Source of the DNA: Lachnospiraceae bacterium
GTDB taxonomy: Bacteria > Bacillota > Clostridia > Lachnospirales > Lachnospiraceae
Reading direction: 5' to 3'
NCBI GenBank assembly: GCA_900766575.1
Contig: CAAFVW010000172.1
Span: 1 to 43,588 of the forward strand
Length of the DNA stretch: 43,588 nt
Shown: positions 24,887 to 32,503 of the stretch, in pieces
How the letters are laid out: every line of letters begins with the position of its first letter
How positions within the stretch are numbered: the stretch's first letter is position 1
Made by a program: the position numbers and the translations under genes
Notes under the pieces: generated by a model
What the model was told of the DNA's origin: nothing
What the model saw: only the letters and a program-made list of their open reading frames with translations
Database searches by the model: none

Positions 24887-24980
24887 AAAAGGAACAACCG
24901 CCCACAAGGTGGGTTGACCTAGTTATAAAGGACTGCAAAGACCACCTTTACACTCGGCAAAGTTTTGGGGTGGTTTTTGC
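24887..24980 (+). ncRNA. Predicted antisense antitoxin RNA 1
   Basis: No reading frame of note. It is defined by the promoter at 24852–24880 and a terminator: ACCACC (24941–24946) with GGTGGT (24969–24974), an inner CTTT/AAAG stem, and a T-run. A 5' hairpin, CCCAC/GTGGG, lies at 24901–24913. The RNA is convergent with the toxin 1 message, so their 3' ends would be complementary over the terminator region. This is the arrangement of type I toxin–antitoxin pairs such as Fst/RNAII and TxpA/RatA. The exact ends are predicted. Confidence 0.65.
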
Positions 24981-24994
24981 TTATGTAAAACCAG

Positions 24995-25084
24995 CTATTG
25001 ACACATTGAATGAATAAATGTGAGCAATGCCAGTAAGAACATTCCGAAGGACATAAGATCCTTAAAATCGAAATTTTTCTTCAT
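24995..25084 (-). CDS. Holin-like type I toxin peptide 1
   Basis: This 29-residue peptide MKKNFDFKDLMSFGMFLLALL... ending TFIHSMCQ: charged N-terminus and one membrane helix, as in the putative holin-like toxin family (Hol_Tox/Fst/BsrG-type). GGAGGTG lies 7 nt before ATG 25084. Another ATG six bases earlier is too close to that site. It has its own promoter on the minus strand and is opposed by an antisense RNA. Such peptides insert in the membrane and are silenced by the RNA. The function is inferred from peptide pattern and locus layout. Confidence 0.75.
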   Translation of the reverse strand: MKKNFDFKDLMSFGMFLLALLTFIHSMCQ

Positions 25085-25152
25085 CAGCATCACCTCCATC
25101 CATAGAAAGATGAAGGCCAACACACCCTGCAACACGGTTGTTCCACTGAGAA

Positions 25153-25181
25153 GTATAACATGCTGAGTGGCAGAAGAGCAA
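25153..25181 (-). promoter_or_regulatory. Promoter of toxin 1
   Basis: On the minus strand, TTGCTC (25181–25176), 17 bp, TTATAC (25158–25153). The leader to ATG 25084 is about 60 nt. It is back-to-back with the promoter of antitoxin RNA 2. Confidence 0.6.
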
Positions 25182-25198
25182 GATTTCGCTGAAATTAC

Positions 25199-25227
25199 TT
25201 GAAATGATCCGAGAGTGATGGTATAGT
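25199..25227 (+). promoter_or_regulatory. Promoter of type I antitoxin RNA 2
   Basis: TTGAAA (25199–25204), 17 bp, TATAGT (25222–25227). Confidence 0.7.
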
Positions 25228-25233
25228 AAAAAT

Positions 25234-25332
25234 ACAAAGGGAAAGCCAAAGAGGCGGCTACCCCAAATAGTAAATTAACTGTTTAGTACTAAAACAGCCG
25301 TCACTATGGCAGTAGTGGCGGCTATTTCTTTT
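25234..25332 (+). ncRNA. Predicted antisense antitoxin RNA 2
   Basis: Runs from the promoter at 25199–25227 to a strong hairpin (AGCCG-T-CACTA at 25296–25307 with TAGTG-G-CGGCT at 25312–25323) followed by ATTTCTTTTT. Its 3' part is complementary to the end of the toxin 2 coding region and message, while the hairpin can also terminate the toxin message from the other side. It is the second copy of the same arrangement about 350 bp from the first. The ends are predicted. Confidence 0.7.
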
Positions 25333-25420
25333 TGTCATCCTTAAAGATCTGATAACACAGACCAATAAGGGCAACGATAAATATACAAAATTGGAATAAA
25401 TCCGCATATGTAACATTCAT
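25322..25420 (-). CDS. Holin-like type I toxin peptide 2
   Basis: This 32-residue peptide MNVTYADLFQFCIFIVALIG... ending CYQIFKDDKKK: a Tyr-x-Asp-Leu entry, one membrane helix, and a basic tail. This is very characteristic of the putative holin-like toxin family. AAGGAGGGCG lies before ATG 25420. The leader has a hairpin that competes for the Shine–Dalgarno sequence (see 25446–25461). The promoter lies at 25509–25537 on the minus strand, and the stop at 25322 falls in the terminator hairpin of the opposing RNA. Confidence 0.85.
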   Translation of the reverse strand: MNVTYADLFQFCIFIVALIGLCYQIFKDDKKK

Positions 25421-25427
25421 CCTATCG

Positions 25428-25461
25428 CCCTCCTTTCGTAACACTGGAGGGTTCACCCTCC
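25428..25461 (-). promoter_or_regulatory. Possible Shine–Dalgarno switch in the toxin 2 leader
   Basis: In the minus-strand message, GGAGGGT (25461–25455) pairs perfectly with ACCCTCC (25452–25446) over a 2-nt loop. The same CCCTCC can instead pair with the ribosome site GGAGGG (25433–25428). The two pairings exclude each other, so toxin translation could depend on which forms. Confidence 0.6.
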
Positions 25462-25508
25462 GAAAAGAGGGGCAGCCGCCTTCGCTCTTTGACTTTCCCA
25501 GAACTATA

Positions 25509-25537
25509 TCATACCATATAAGTTAAATATCGACAAG
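25509..25537 (-). promoter_or_regulatory. Promoter of toxin 2
   Basis: On the minus strand, TTGTCG (25537–25532), 17 bp, TATGAT (25514–25509). The leader to ATG 25420 is about 80 nt. Confidence 0.7.
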
Positions 25538-25579
25538 AATCGTCCGAGTAGAGCATTCCGCTTTGCTTGGACTTTTTTA

Positions 25580-25608
25580 TTCCTCCGGTTTCTATATGAA
25601 GTTGTCAA
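25580..25608 (-). repeat. Right 29-bp inverted repeat of the island
   Basis: Reverse complement of 22280–22308 with two mismatches. It ends 25 bp before the start codon of the large secreted protein, so it lies in the region expected to hold that gene's promoter. A weak plus-strand candidate, TTGGAC (25568–25573) with TTCTAT near 25590, overlaps the repeat. Confidence 0.85.
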
Positions 25609-25633
25609 AATCAGGGAAAAAAGGAGGAATCAG

Positions 25634-28600
25634 ATGAAAAGACAAAGGAAAAAGAGGACTGCTTTTTTTGCAGGCATCGCAGCCCTTGGGATCGCACTTC
25701 TGCTCCCCGGACAGACTGCGGAAGCTGCCGGGAAGAAGACGATCTATAACAGCCCCTATGTGACGTTCAGCCCAGATGGAAGAGCCTGGACCACCAATGC
25801 CGGAGACCGGAACTACAGCTTGTACGAGGAAGGGACTACGGTATCCACCGGGATCGCATCCTCTCTCCGCAGCTTACAGACCGGAGAGCACTACTATTAT
25901 TATGACCGTTATGGAGAGATCCCGGTGGGACACTGGCGGGTGGAGTTCCACCTGGCACAATGTATTCATAATGCATATCCTAAAAATAATGACTTGTACC
26001 ATGGAATACAGTATGGACGACATAGATGCTTCCGAAATTATAATTCTGGCTGGATGGCGTATTGTGCGGACTGCGGAGAAGAGATTGCACATGTCAATAT
26101 GTATATGTCCAAGGATGCAGCAAAATCAATACAATATATGGATCTAGGGTCTGAACAGAATCCAATGGAGTACTATTTTCTTTGCCCATTTTGCAACAAC
26201 CTGGAACAAGGATCTCCGCTTGGCGAACATAAATGTAAAAAGATCTCCTGGAACCAGTACCAGGTCGTTTATGATAAAAATGGTGGAAGCGGATACATGG
26301 ATAACAGTTACCATATGTACAATAATGCCACCGAGTACGATGGGAAAACCGTTACTCCGGTGATCCATTTGTCTGCGATCGGCTACAGAAGAACCGGCTA
26401 TGAGTTTACCGGCTGGAACACCAAACCGGATGGCTCCGGGACATGGTATGCGGATCAGGCAGAGATTTATAACCTGTCCAGAGCAGATTATCACTGGGAT
26501 TATCAGTCAACCTGGACCGCTGAAGACAACGGCACGATCATCCTGTATGCCCAGTGGCGGCCTTCGAACAGTACATTACGGATCGATGCTGCCGGTGGAA
26601 CCTATCAGGGACAGACCGTGTATACCGTCACAGATAAGTACGGATCCGGCTATGGAATACAGCAGAACCAGCTCCGGGCCCCCGCAGGATATACGGTGTC
26701 CTTTGAGAGCAACGGCGGCTCCAGAGTCAATGCGATCACCGGCAGAACGCACTTTGTGGAATGGATGCAGTTGCAGCCTTTTAAAGGAAAGCTGGAGAAT
26801 ACCATTTATACATTCAATGCCCCGGATGGAAACGTGGATACCGTGAAAGCCTCCTATGCAGCAGATCCGGTGACACTGCCCTCTACGACAAGGACCGGCT
26901 GGTCTTTCGGCGGCTGGTACTATGATGCCGGACTGACACAGCCTGCGGGCGGTGTGGGGGATCAGATCACTCCTACAGGGAACCTGACCCTGTATGCGCA
27001 GTGGATCGAACTGCGGCTGAAATCCACGGATAATTATACGGCAAATGACAGAAAAGGAGCTGTGGACCTGACCTGGTCCCAGCCGGACAATAACAACAAG
27101 AGCTATCTTGTGTACCAGAAGAGGGAGGGCGGCTCCTGGATCCGGGTCAACAGCGCAAGTGATATCAGCAGTACCAGGAGTGTGACACAGAATTTTACCA
27201 TGACAGGTTCCAACAGTCAGTACACCATTCCCTATACCGGAATCTATACCCTGACGGCCCAGGGCGCGCAGGGCGGAAGCTACAGCCCTTACACCGGAGG
27301 GTACGGCGGTAAGGTCACCGCTAAGTTCTGGCTGCAAAAAGGAGAGATCCTGACAGTAACCGTGGGAGGACAGAACGGTTACAACGGCGGAGGTTCTGCC
27401 ACGGATTACGGCAATGGCGGCGGCATGACCACCATCGTATCCAACAAAAAGGGAACGCTTCTGATCGCCGGAGGAGGCGGCGGAGCATCCCCCGGAGGAA
27501 ATGGAGGCCCCGGAGGAAGTGAAGCCAGCGTGGTAAGCGGCAGTAACGGACAGTCCGGCATGGCAGGCGGCGGTGCAGGCTCCCAGGGTGGAACCGCGGG
27601 AGAAAAGATCGTACACCACCACTCTGACGACTGCTACCATGTGACACCGGAGAAGATCGATACATTGTCCCGGTGGAACGCCAGTTACTATTCCTTTGAC
27701 ACTTATTCGGAGACCATGACATACAACAAGTGGAGGGCGCACACGAAAGGCGATTCTACCGCCGGTGTCAACCTGTTCCTGGGTTCCACTTATGTCCAGT
27801 ATGGAAAGTATATCCCGATCAACGGTCCCAGCATCATTGCTTCCGGCCCCGGCATTGCAACGGATGGTGCGAGAGAAATCCTTCTGGGAGTCCACTGGAA
27901 TTCCTGGGGCCCCAATGCCGGATGGTATAAGGATAAGACGAAGATCACGGCATTTGACCAGAATGGAAATGTGGTCTTCCGAAAATCCGTTGAAGATTTC
28001 GGCAAGGCCTCCACATCGGAGGGAGGTTCCTGGGAGAATCCGGACGGAAGCTGGGGCGGAGCACCGGAGGTATGGGATCTGTCCGGTACGGTGCATGTAG
28101 ACATTCCGGAAGGAACCACGAAGATCTACATTGTTATGGAGAACCATTTCTCGACCGACTGCTGGGCCCAGGTGGATATCACGAGCCTGAAACTTAAAAC
28201 GCCGGGCAGCAAGGAGCTGATCTGCGGATATGAGGAAGGGCAGGTGCTGTCCTGCAAGCCCGCTTACGGCGGAAGCAGCTATGTAAGTGACCAGGCACTG
28301 AGTTATACACCGGAGAGCGGTGTGCGCAGCGGAAACGGACTGGCAGAGCTGCGCTCGGAAAATATCGGATTCCTGGACACCCTGCATCTGGACGGGGTAA
28401 CGGCTGCCGACTATGCAGCACCGGACCGGATCTCCGAAGACAATGTAACCAGGGAAGTTCTGAACAGCAATACGGTACGGATCACCTGGCAGCAGCCGGC
28501 AGACCGGGGGACAGCCTATTATCATAAGGTGGAATCTTATCTGGCCGGAAGCTCCTCGGTGCTCTGTACGTCGAACACCACGAGAAATACGCTGACCAGC

Positions 28601-29965
28601 GGCATTCAGGGTTATTACTATGTGATCGACCGCAACGCATCCACTACAGTGAACAGATCCTGCTCCTTTACGCAGGACAGGTCTTTGTCTGTGAGTGTGG
28701 CAGGGGCTGTGCAGTACCTTCATGTGGCTGCGGCAGATGTGGCAGGCAATCTGGGAGCGGCGACACACATCCGGATCGATCCCAATGATACCATCTGGAA
28801 GCTGTATACCAGACCGCTTGCCATAGATTCCTCCCAGGACAATGTGCATGCAGCCGCAGTGCAGAAGACCTGGTATGTGCGCGCAGACGGAAAAACACCG
28901 TTCACATTGAAAAATGAATCGTATCTGGACGGTATGGCATCTGCCGGATACCAGATCAATGACACGATCTATGAGACAACGATGGATGGAGCCCGTGCAA
29001 AAAATATCATCCATACACCCTCGGCAGCGATCTTGGACAGTGAGATCCGGACGGATGCGGCAAAACTTACCTATTCCACGGAAGGGTATAGCGTGCTTCA
29101 GCAATATCCCTATTCCTATACCGTGAGATCGGGCCGGAACAGGGAACTGAAAGGCATCCAGAAGTTTTGCCTGGATCAGAGTCTGTCCGGAAAGACGATC
29201 CAGATCGTGCCTGTCGCCGGAGCAGACAAAGACGGCGGTAAGATCTATTCGGATTATACCCAGGATACGGCGAATAAGATAACCCTGATCGCAGACGGAG
29301 AAGCACCGGTGATCGGAGGCCTGGAGATCCTGGAGAACCGGGAGCTGATCGACAGAAGAGACGGAACGGTGACGATCACAGCGACAGCAGGTGACTCCCT
29401 GAGCGGCGTGAGAGACTTTTCTATCAAGATCACGAACACGGACAACATGGTAACGAAGACCTACACACCGGGAGCGGATGGCGTTATCCGGATGGATATT
29501 ACCGGGGATGATCCTGTGTTCAGTGGAGATTTTATGGTGCTTGGATATGCAGTGGACAATGTGGGGAATGAATACAGCAGAGTTTACAGCACTACAGAGT
29601 TTGCATTGGAAAGTTGTGTGGAACGGGTGTGGGAGCCGAAGGAACCGGTATTCAAATGTGGGGAAAGCGGAATCCTGACCGTTACGACCTGGGGATATGC
29701 TGACCTGGTGGAAGTGGTTTTCCCGGAATGCATGACTGCGTTGGACCCAACGTTAAATAAAACGTATGATTATACGGAGACACCGGGATACAAAATAACA
29801 GAACAGCTATCGTTTATGGTGCCGTTATATACGCCTGAGAATCAGAAGCTGGAGATAACGGTGCGGGCGTACAAAGGAGATAAGAAGCTGGAGGAACATC
29901 CTTCGATCAGCGTGATAGGTATATCAGGTACGGTACTGGATGAGCTGCGTACACGATTGCGGTAA
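25634..29965 (+). CDS. Large secreted InlB-repeat, Gly-rich protein; candidate Tad pilus adhesin
   Basis: 1443-residue protein with a signal peptide (MKRQRKKRTAFFAGIAALGIAL...TAEA, cleavage near residue 32). Residues of about 110–210 carry Cys/His pairs (YCADCGEE, FLCPFCNN) that may bind metal. Then come InlB/Listeria–Bacteroides-type repeats (YDKNGGSG...GYEFTGWNTKPDG...LYAQW; RTGWSFGGWYYDAG...LYAQW). A glycine-rich section near 540–660 (YTLTAQGAQGG, LLIAGGGGGASPGG) resembles glycine-rich surface proteins. Later parts look like Ig/fibronectin-like beta domains. No LPxTG sorting signal is seen at the C-terminus, so it may be pilus- or wall-bound otherwise. AAAGGAGGAATC precedes the ATG. It is followed 10 bp later by the probable prepilin peptidase, which ties it to the Tad system. 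Confidence 0.75.
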   Translation: MKRQRKKRTAFFAGIAALGIALLLPGQTAEAAGKKTIYNSPYVTFSPDGRAWTTNAGDRNYSLYEEGTTVSTGIASSLRSLQTGEHYYYYDRYGEIPVGHWRVEFHLAQCIHNAYPKNNDLYHGIQYGRHRCFRNYNSGWMAYCADCGEEIAHVNMYMSKDAAKSIQYMDLGSEQNPMEYYFLCPFCNNLEQGSPLGEHKCKKISWNQYQVVYDKNGGSGYMDNSYHMYNNATEYDGKTVTPVIHLSAIGYRRTGYEFTGWNTKPDGSGTWYADQAEIYNLSRADYHWDYQSTWTAEDNGTIILYAQWRPSNSTLRIDAAGGTYQGQTVYTVTDKYGSGYGIQQNQLRAPAGYTVSFESNGGSRVNAITGRTHFVEWMQLQPFKGKLENTIYTFNAPDGNVDTVKASYAADPVTLPSTTRTGWSFGGWYYDAGLTQPAGGVGDQITPTGNLTLYAQWIELRLKSTDNYTANDRKGAVDLTWSQPDNNNKSYLVYQKREGGSWIRVNSASDISSTRSVTQNFTMTGSNSQYTIPYTGIYTLTAQGAQGGSYSPYTGGYGGKVTAKFWLQKGEILTVTVGGQNGYNGGGSATDYGNGGGMTTIVSNKKGTLLIAGGGGGASPGGNGGPGGSEASVVSGSNGQSGMAGGGAGSQGGTAGEKIVHHHSDDCYHVTPEKIDTLSRWNASYYSFDTYSETMTYNKWRAHTKGDSTAGVNLFLGSTYVQYGKYIPINGPSIIASGPGIATDGAREILLGVHWNSWGPNAGWYKDKTKITAFDQNGNVVFRKSVEDFGKASTSEGGSWENPDGSWGGAPEVWDLSGTVHVDIPEGTTKIYIVMENHFSTDCWAQVDITSLKLKTPGSKELICGYEEGQVLSCKPAYGGSSYVSDQALSYTPESGVRSGNGLAELRSENIGFLDTLHLDGVTAADYAAPDRISEDNVTREVLNSNTVRITWQQPADRGTAYYHKVESYLAGSSSVLCTSNTTRNTLTSGIQGYYYVIDRNASTTVNRSCSFTQDRSLSVSVAGAVQYLHVAAADVAGNLGAATHIRIDPNDTIWKLYTRPLAIDSSQDNVHAAAVQKTWYVRADGKTPFTLKNESYLDGMASAGYQINDTIYETTMDGARAKNIIHTPSAAILDSEIRTDAAKLTYSTEGYSVLQQYPYSYTVRSGRNRELKGIQKFCLDQSLSGKTIQIVPVAGADKDGGKIYSDYTQDTANKITLIADGEAPVIGGLEILENRELIDRRDGTVTITATAGDSLSGVRDFSIKITNTDNMVTKTYTPGADGVIRMDITGDDPVFSGDFMVLGYAVDNVGNEYSRVYSTTEFALESCVERVWEPKEPVFKCGESGILTVTTWGYADLVEVVFPECMTALDPTLNKTYDYTETPGYKITEQLSFMVPLYTPENQKLEITVRAYKGDKKLEEHPSISVIGISGTVLDELRTRLR

Positions 29966-29975
29966 GGGGGACAGA

Positions 29976-30728
29976 ATGATTTTGAAAGTATTGTCCGGTA
30001 TATTATGGATGCTTTTTCTGGGAACTGTGATCTATGGCAGCATGTTCTGGTTATTATGCCTGACGGATTGGGAGAAGACAGTGCATGTCAAAAAAGGAAA
30101 AAGAAGAGTTCTCGGAGGAATTGCCGTTGGAAATGCGATTGCAGTAATCCTTATCTGCAGGATGGAAGAACAAATGGGAATTGGGGCTGTGGGAAAGCAG
30201 GCTTTTCGTATGGGAGCGACAGAAATATTGCTTAGTCTGCTGGCCGGAGGATTGTTGGCAGCAGCCTGTATGGATGCAGAGAACTGCTATGTGTATAATT
30301 ATGTATGGTGGTGGTGCCTGCTGTGGACAGGAAGCTTGTGTGGTATTTCCGCGGCAGGACAGAATACGGCAGGGGGACTGTGGAGAATCGCGGACCAGAC
30401 CGGAATGCGGCAGATGGCATCAGTGGTGCTGTTTGTGCTTCTCCAACAGTATCTGTTTGCCAGGATGTACGGGAGAGCCGACAGTCATGCGTTTTCTGTA
30501 TGCGCCCTGGCGGGCTGCCATTGGAGGGGAGAAATGCTGTGGTTCCTGATTCATATGCTGCTTGCTTTGAGTTTGCTGGCGGTGGTACAACTGCGGAAGG
30601 GGAATGTGACCCGGAGGGGAAGACTGCGTACACCGGAGCCGTTTATTCCTTATATTGTGATAACCTTCTGGGCGGAAATCGTGGGAATGCTTTGTCTGCG
30701 GGGCGGATTAACGCATATTTATGCATAA
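29976..30728 (+). CDS. Probable prepilin peptidase (A24/TadV-like)
   Basis: This is a 250-residue membrane protein with about seven hydrophobic segments. Two aspartates sit where A24 peptidases need them: AACMDAENCYVYNYVW after a membrane helix and MYGRADSHAFSVCALAGC, a relaxed version of the GxGD motif. The C-terminal EPFIPYIVITFWAEI resembles the PfvPai end of these enzymes. It would process the Flp1-like pilin and pseudopilins. The motif is divergent (GRAD instead of GxGD), so certainty is moderate. AAGGGGGAC supports ATG 29976. It lies 10 bp after the adhesin candidate, and an amino-acid transporter with its own promoter follows. Confidence 0.65.
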   Translation: MILKVLSGILWMLFLGTVIYGSMFWLLCLTDWEKTVHVKKGKRRVLGGIAVGNAIAVILICRMEEQMGIGAVGKQAFRMGATEILLSLLAGGLLAAACMDAENCYVYNYVWWWCLLWTGSLCGISAAGQNTAGGLWRIADQTGMRQMASVVLFVLLQQYLFARMYGRADSHAFSVCALAGCHWRGEMLWFLIHMLLALSLLAVVQLRKGNVTRRGRLRTPEPFIPYIVITFWAEIVGMLCLRGGLTHIYA

Positions 30729-30732
30729 ATAG

Positions 30733-30761
30733 TTGCACATTTTGGGAAAAGGTGCTATAGT
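30733..30761 (+). promoter_or_regulatory. Promoter of the amino-acid ABC importer
   Basis: TTGCAC (30733–30738), 17 bp, TATAGT (30756–30761). The leader contains a small hairpin, GGACTA-TTG-TAGTCC (30774–30788), just before the ribosome site. Confidence 0.7.
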
Positions 30762-30815
30762 AATCAACGTTTAAGGACTATTGTAGTCCCCGGAAACAGA
30801 CAGGAGGAAAATATT

Positions 30816-31658
30816 ATGAAAAAAGCAATCGCAATGTTACTTGCAACAGTAATGTGTACAGCAATGCTGACAGGCTGTGGCTCTGATTCCACAGCAACCG
30901 AGAGCACTCAGGCTTCTGAGAGCAGTGTGGCTGAAACCGCAGCAGCAACCACAGAGGCAGCAGCTACGACGGAAGCAACTGATAAGACAGAGGGTGGCGT
31001 ACTGGTATTTGGTACGAATGCAGAGTTCCCTCCTTTTGAGTATGTAGGAGATGACGGAGAACCCGATGGATTTGACGTGGCTCTGATCAAGGCAGTAGGT
31101 GAGAAGCTTGGCATGGAAGTCCAGGTAGAGAACATGGAGTTCGACTCTCTGGTAAGTTCTATCGGCAACAGAATCGACGGTGCTATCGCAGGTATGACTG
31201 TTACCGAAGAGCGTAAGGAGCAGGTGGATTTTTCCGATCCTTATTATGAGGCAGTACAGTATGTAATCGTAGCAGCAGATTCTGAGATCGCAACTGCTGA
31301 TGATCTGAAGAATAAGACCATCGGCTGCCAGCTGGGTACTACCGGCATGTTCCTGGCAGAGGATATTGAAGGCGCTACCGCACAGACCTACAACAGAGCT
31401 GTGGATGCAGTAAACGACCTGGTAAACGGCAGAGTAGATGCAGTTATCATCGACAAGAATCCTGCAGAAGTATTCAATACCAAGTTCGAAGGCAAGGTAA
31501 AGATTATTGACGGTGCGGATTTCGGATTTGAAACAGAGGAATACGCTATTGCACTTCCTAAGGGAAGCGAACTGGTGGCACAGGTAAATCAGGCCCTGGC
31601 TGATCTGAAGGCAGACGGCACCTTTGATGCACTGGTAGCTGAGTACATCGGTGAATAG
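30816..31658 (+). CDS. Polar amino-acid ABC transporter substrate-binding lipoprotein
   Basis: 280 residues. The signal ends in a lipobox (MLTGC, lipid-bearing Cys21). A Ser/Thr/Ala/Glu-rich linker (about 22–62) follows, then a family 3 solute-binding domain: GTNAEFPPFEYVGDDGEPDGFDVALIKAVGE in pieces, MEFDSLVSSIGNRIDGAIAGMTVTEERKEQVDFSDPYY, KTIGCQLGTTG and IIDKNPAEV. It captures an amino acid at the outer membrane face and delivers it to the downstream permease. CAGGAGGAAA precedes the ATG. A strong terminator separates it from the permease gene, which would leave the binding protein in excess. Exact amino acid not determined. Confidence 0.93.
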   Translation: MKKAIAMLLATVMCTAMLTGCGSDSTATESTQASESSVAETAAATTEAAATTEATDKTEGGVLVFGTNAEFPPFEYVGDDGEPDGFDVALIKAVGEKLGMEVQVENMEFDSLVSSIGNRIDGAIAGMTVTEERKEQVDFSDPYYEAVQYVIVAADSEIATADDLKNKTIGCQLGTTGMFLAEDIEGATAQTYNRAVDAVNDLVNGRVDAVIIDKNPAEVFNTKFEGKVKIIDGADFGFETEEYAIALPKGSELVAQVNQALADLKADGTFDALVAEYIGE

Positions 31659-31700
31659 TTCTGACGGAGCTTCGCAATTTTTATACAAAATATACACGAA

Positions 31701-31736
31701 AAAGAAGAGAATGGCTTGTGCCATTCTCTTCTTTTT
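31701..31736 (+). terminator. Terminator after the substrate-binding protein gene
   Basis: A perfect 15-bp stem (31701–31715 with 31720–31734) around a 4-nt TTGT loop, ending in TTTTT. It lies between the binding-protein gene and the permease gene of the same transporter, so it probably acts as a partial terminator lowering permease/ATPase expression. Confidence 0.88.
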
Positions 31737-31813
31737 GCTATATTAAGGTAGGCAACATATACTGTTGAACCAACGATACAATATACATTCACAAGAAAGG
31801 CACAGGAAATAAC

Positions 31814-32503
31814 ATGCAAAATATCTGGCAACATATTTATGCAGCCTTCATTGAAGCGGACAGATGGAAGCTTTATCTGAAAGGCCTGGGAGTCACCTTA
31901 GAGGTTTCTTTTTTTGCAGCACTGCTCGGTATTCTGATCGGAACCATAGCAGCATTTTTGAAATTATCCACGAGAAAGAACGGATCCAAGACCATAGCGT
32001 CCCGGATCGCGAGTGCTTATATTGATATTATCCGCGGAACCCCGACTACGGTACAGCTGTTGATCATGTGGTCCGGAATACTGGCCACTTGCAAGAACAG
32101 CGTACTGATTGCCAGTCTGACCTTTGGTATCAACTCTGGTGCTTATGTGGCGGAGATCGTCAGAGCCGGTATTCTGGCGGTAGACAAGGGACAGATGGAA
32201 GCCGGCAGATCTCTGGGACTGAACAAGTTCCAGACCATGCGCTATATTATTATTCCCCAGGCATTTAAGAGCATTCTGCCGCCTCTGGGCAATGAGTTTA
32301 TCGTATTGATCAAGGAGACTTCTATTGTAGGTTATGTAGGAATGAGCGATCTTACCCGTGTGGCCAATCAGATGACCTCCAAGCTGTTTGATGTATTTAC
32401 CCCGCTGCTTGGTATCGCCTTCATCTATTTTGTACTGACCAAGGTATTGTCCATTCTGCTTGCAAAACTGGAAAGGAGACTGCGTAAGAGTGATAATCGT
32501 TAA
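31814..32503 (+). CDS. Amino-acid ABC transporter permease
   Basis: This is a 229-residue HisM/GlnP-type permease with about five membrane helices. The family segment YLKGLGVTLEVSFFAALLGILIG opens it. The ATPase-contact EAA loop is AVDKGQMEAGRSLGLNKFQTMRYIIIPQAFKSILPPLGNEFI (key residues E-A-G-R-S-L-G...P-Q-A), and PTTVQLLIMW and KETSIVGYVGMSDL are conserved. It works with the lipoprotein upstream and the ATPase downstream; its stop codon overlaps the ATPase start by 14 bp. Confidence 0.93.
   Translation: MQNIWQHIYAAFIEADRWKLYLKGLGVTLEVSFFAALLGILIGTIAAFLKLSTRKNGSKTIASRIASAYIDIIRGTPTTVQLLIMWSGILATCKNSVLIASLTFGINSGAYVAEIVRAGILAVDKGQMEAGRSLGLNKFQTMRYIIIPQAFKSILPPLGNEFIVLIKETSIVGYVGMSDLTRVANQMTSKLFDVFTPLLGIAFIYFVLTKVLSILLAKLERRLRKSDNR

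Noticed and set aside
24995..25249. 84-residue version of toxin 1
   Set aside because: The long N-terminal part lies upstream of the predicted promoter start and the ribosome site; only the last 29 codons follow the AGGAGG-like site.
22280..25608. Island as a simple composite transposon
   Set aside because: No transposase is inside and the flanking bases are not duplicated, so the repeats cannot be called transposon ends on this evidence.
26576..29104. 842-codon minus-strand open frame opposite the large secreted protein
   Set aside because: It mirrors a gene with a signal peptide, repeats and a strong ribosome site; the antisense frame shows no domain and no start signals.
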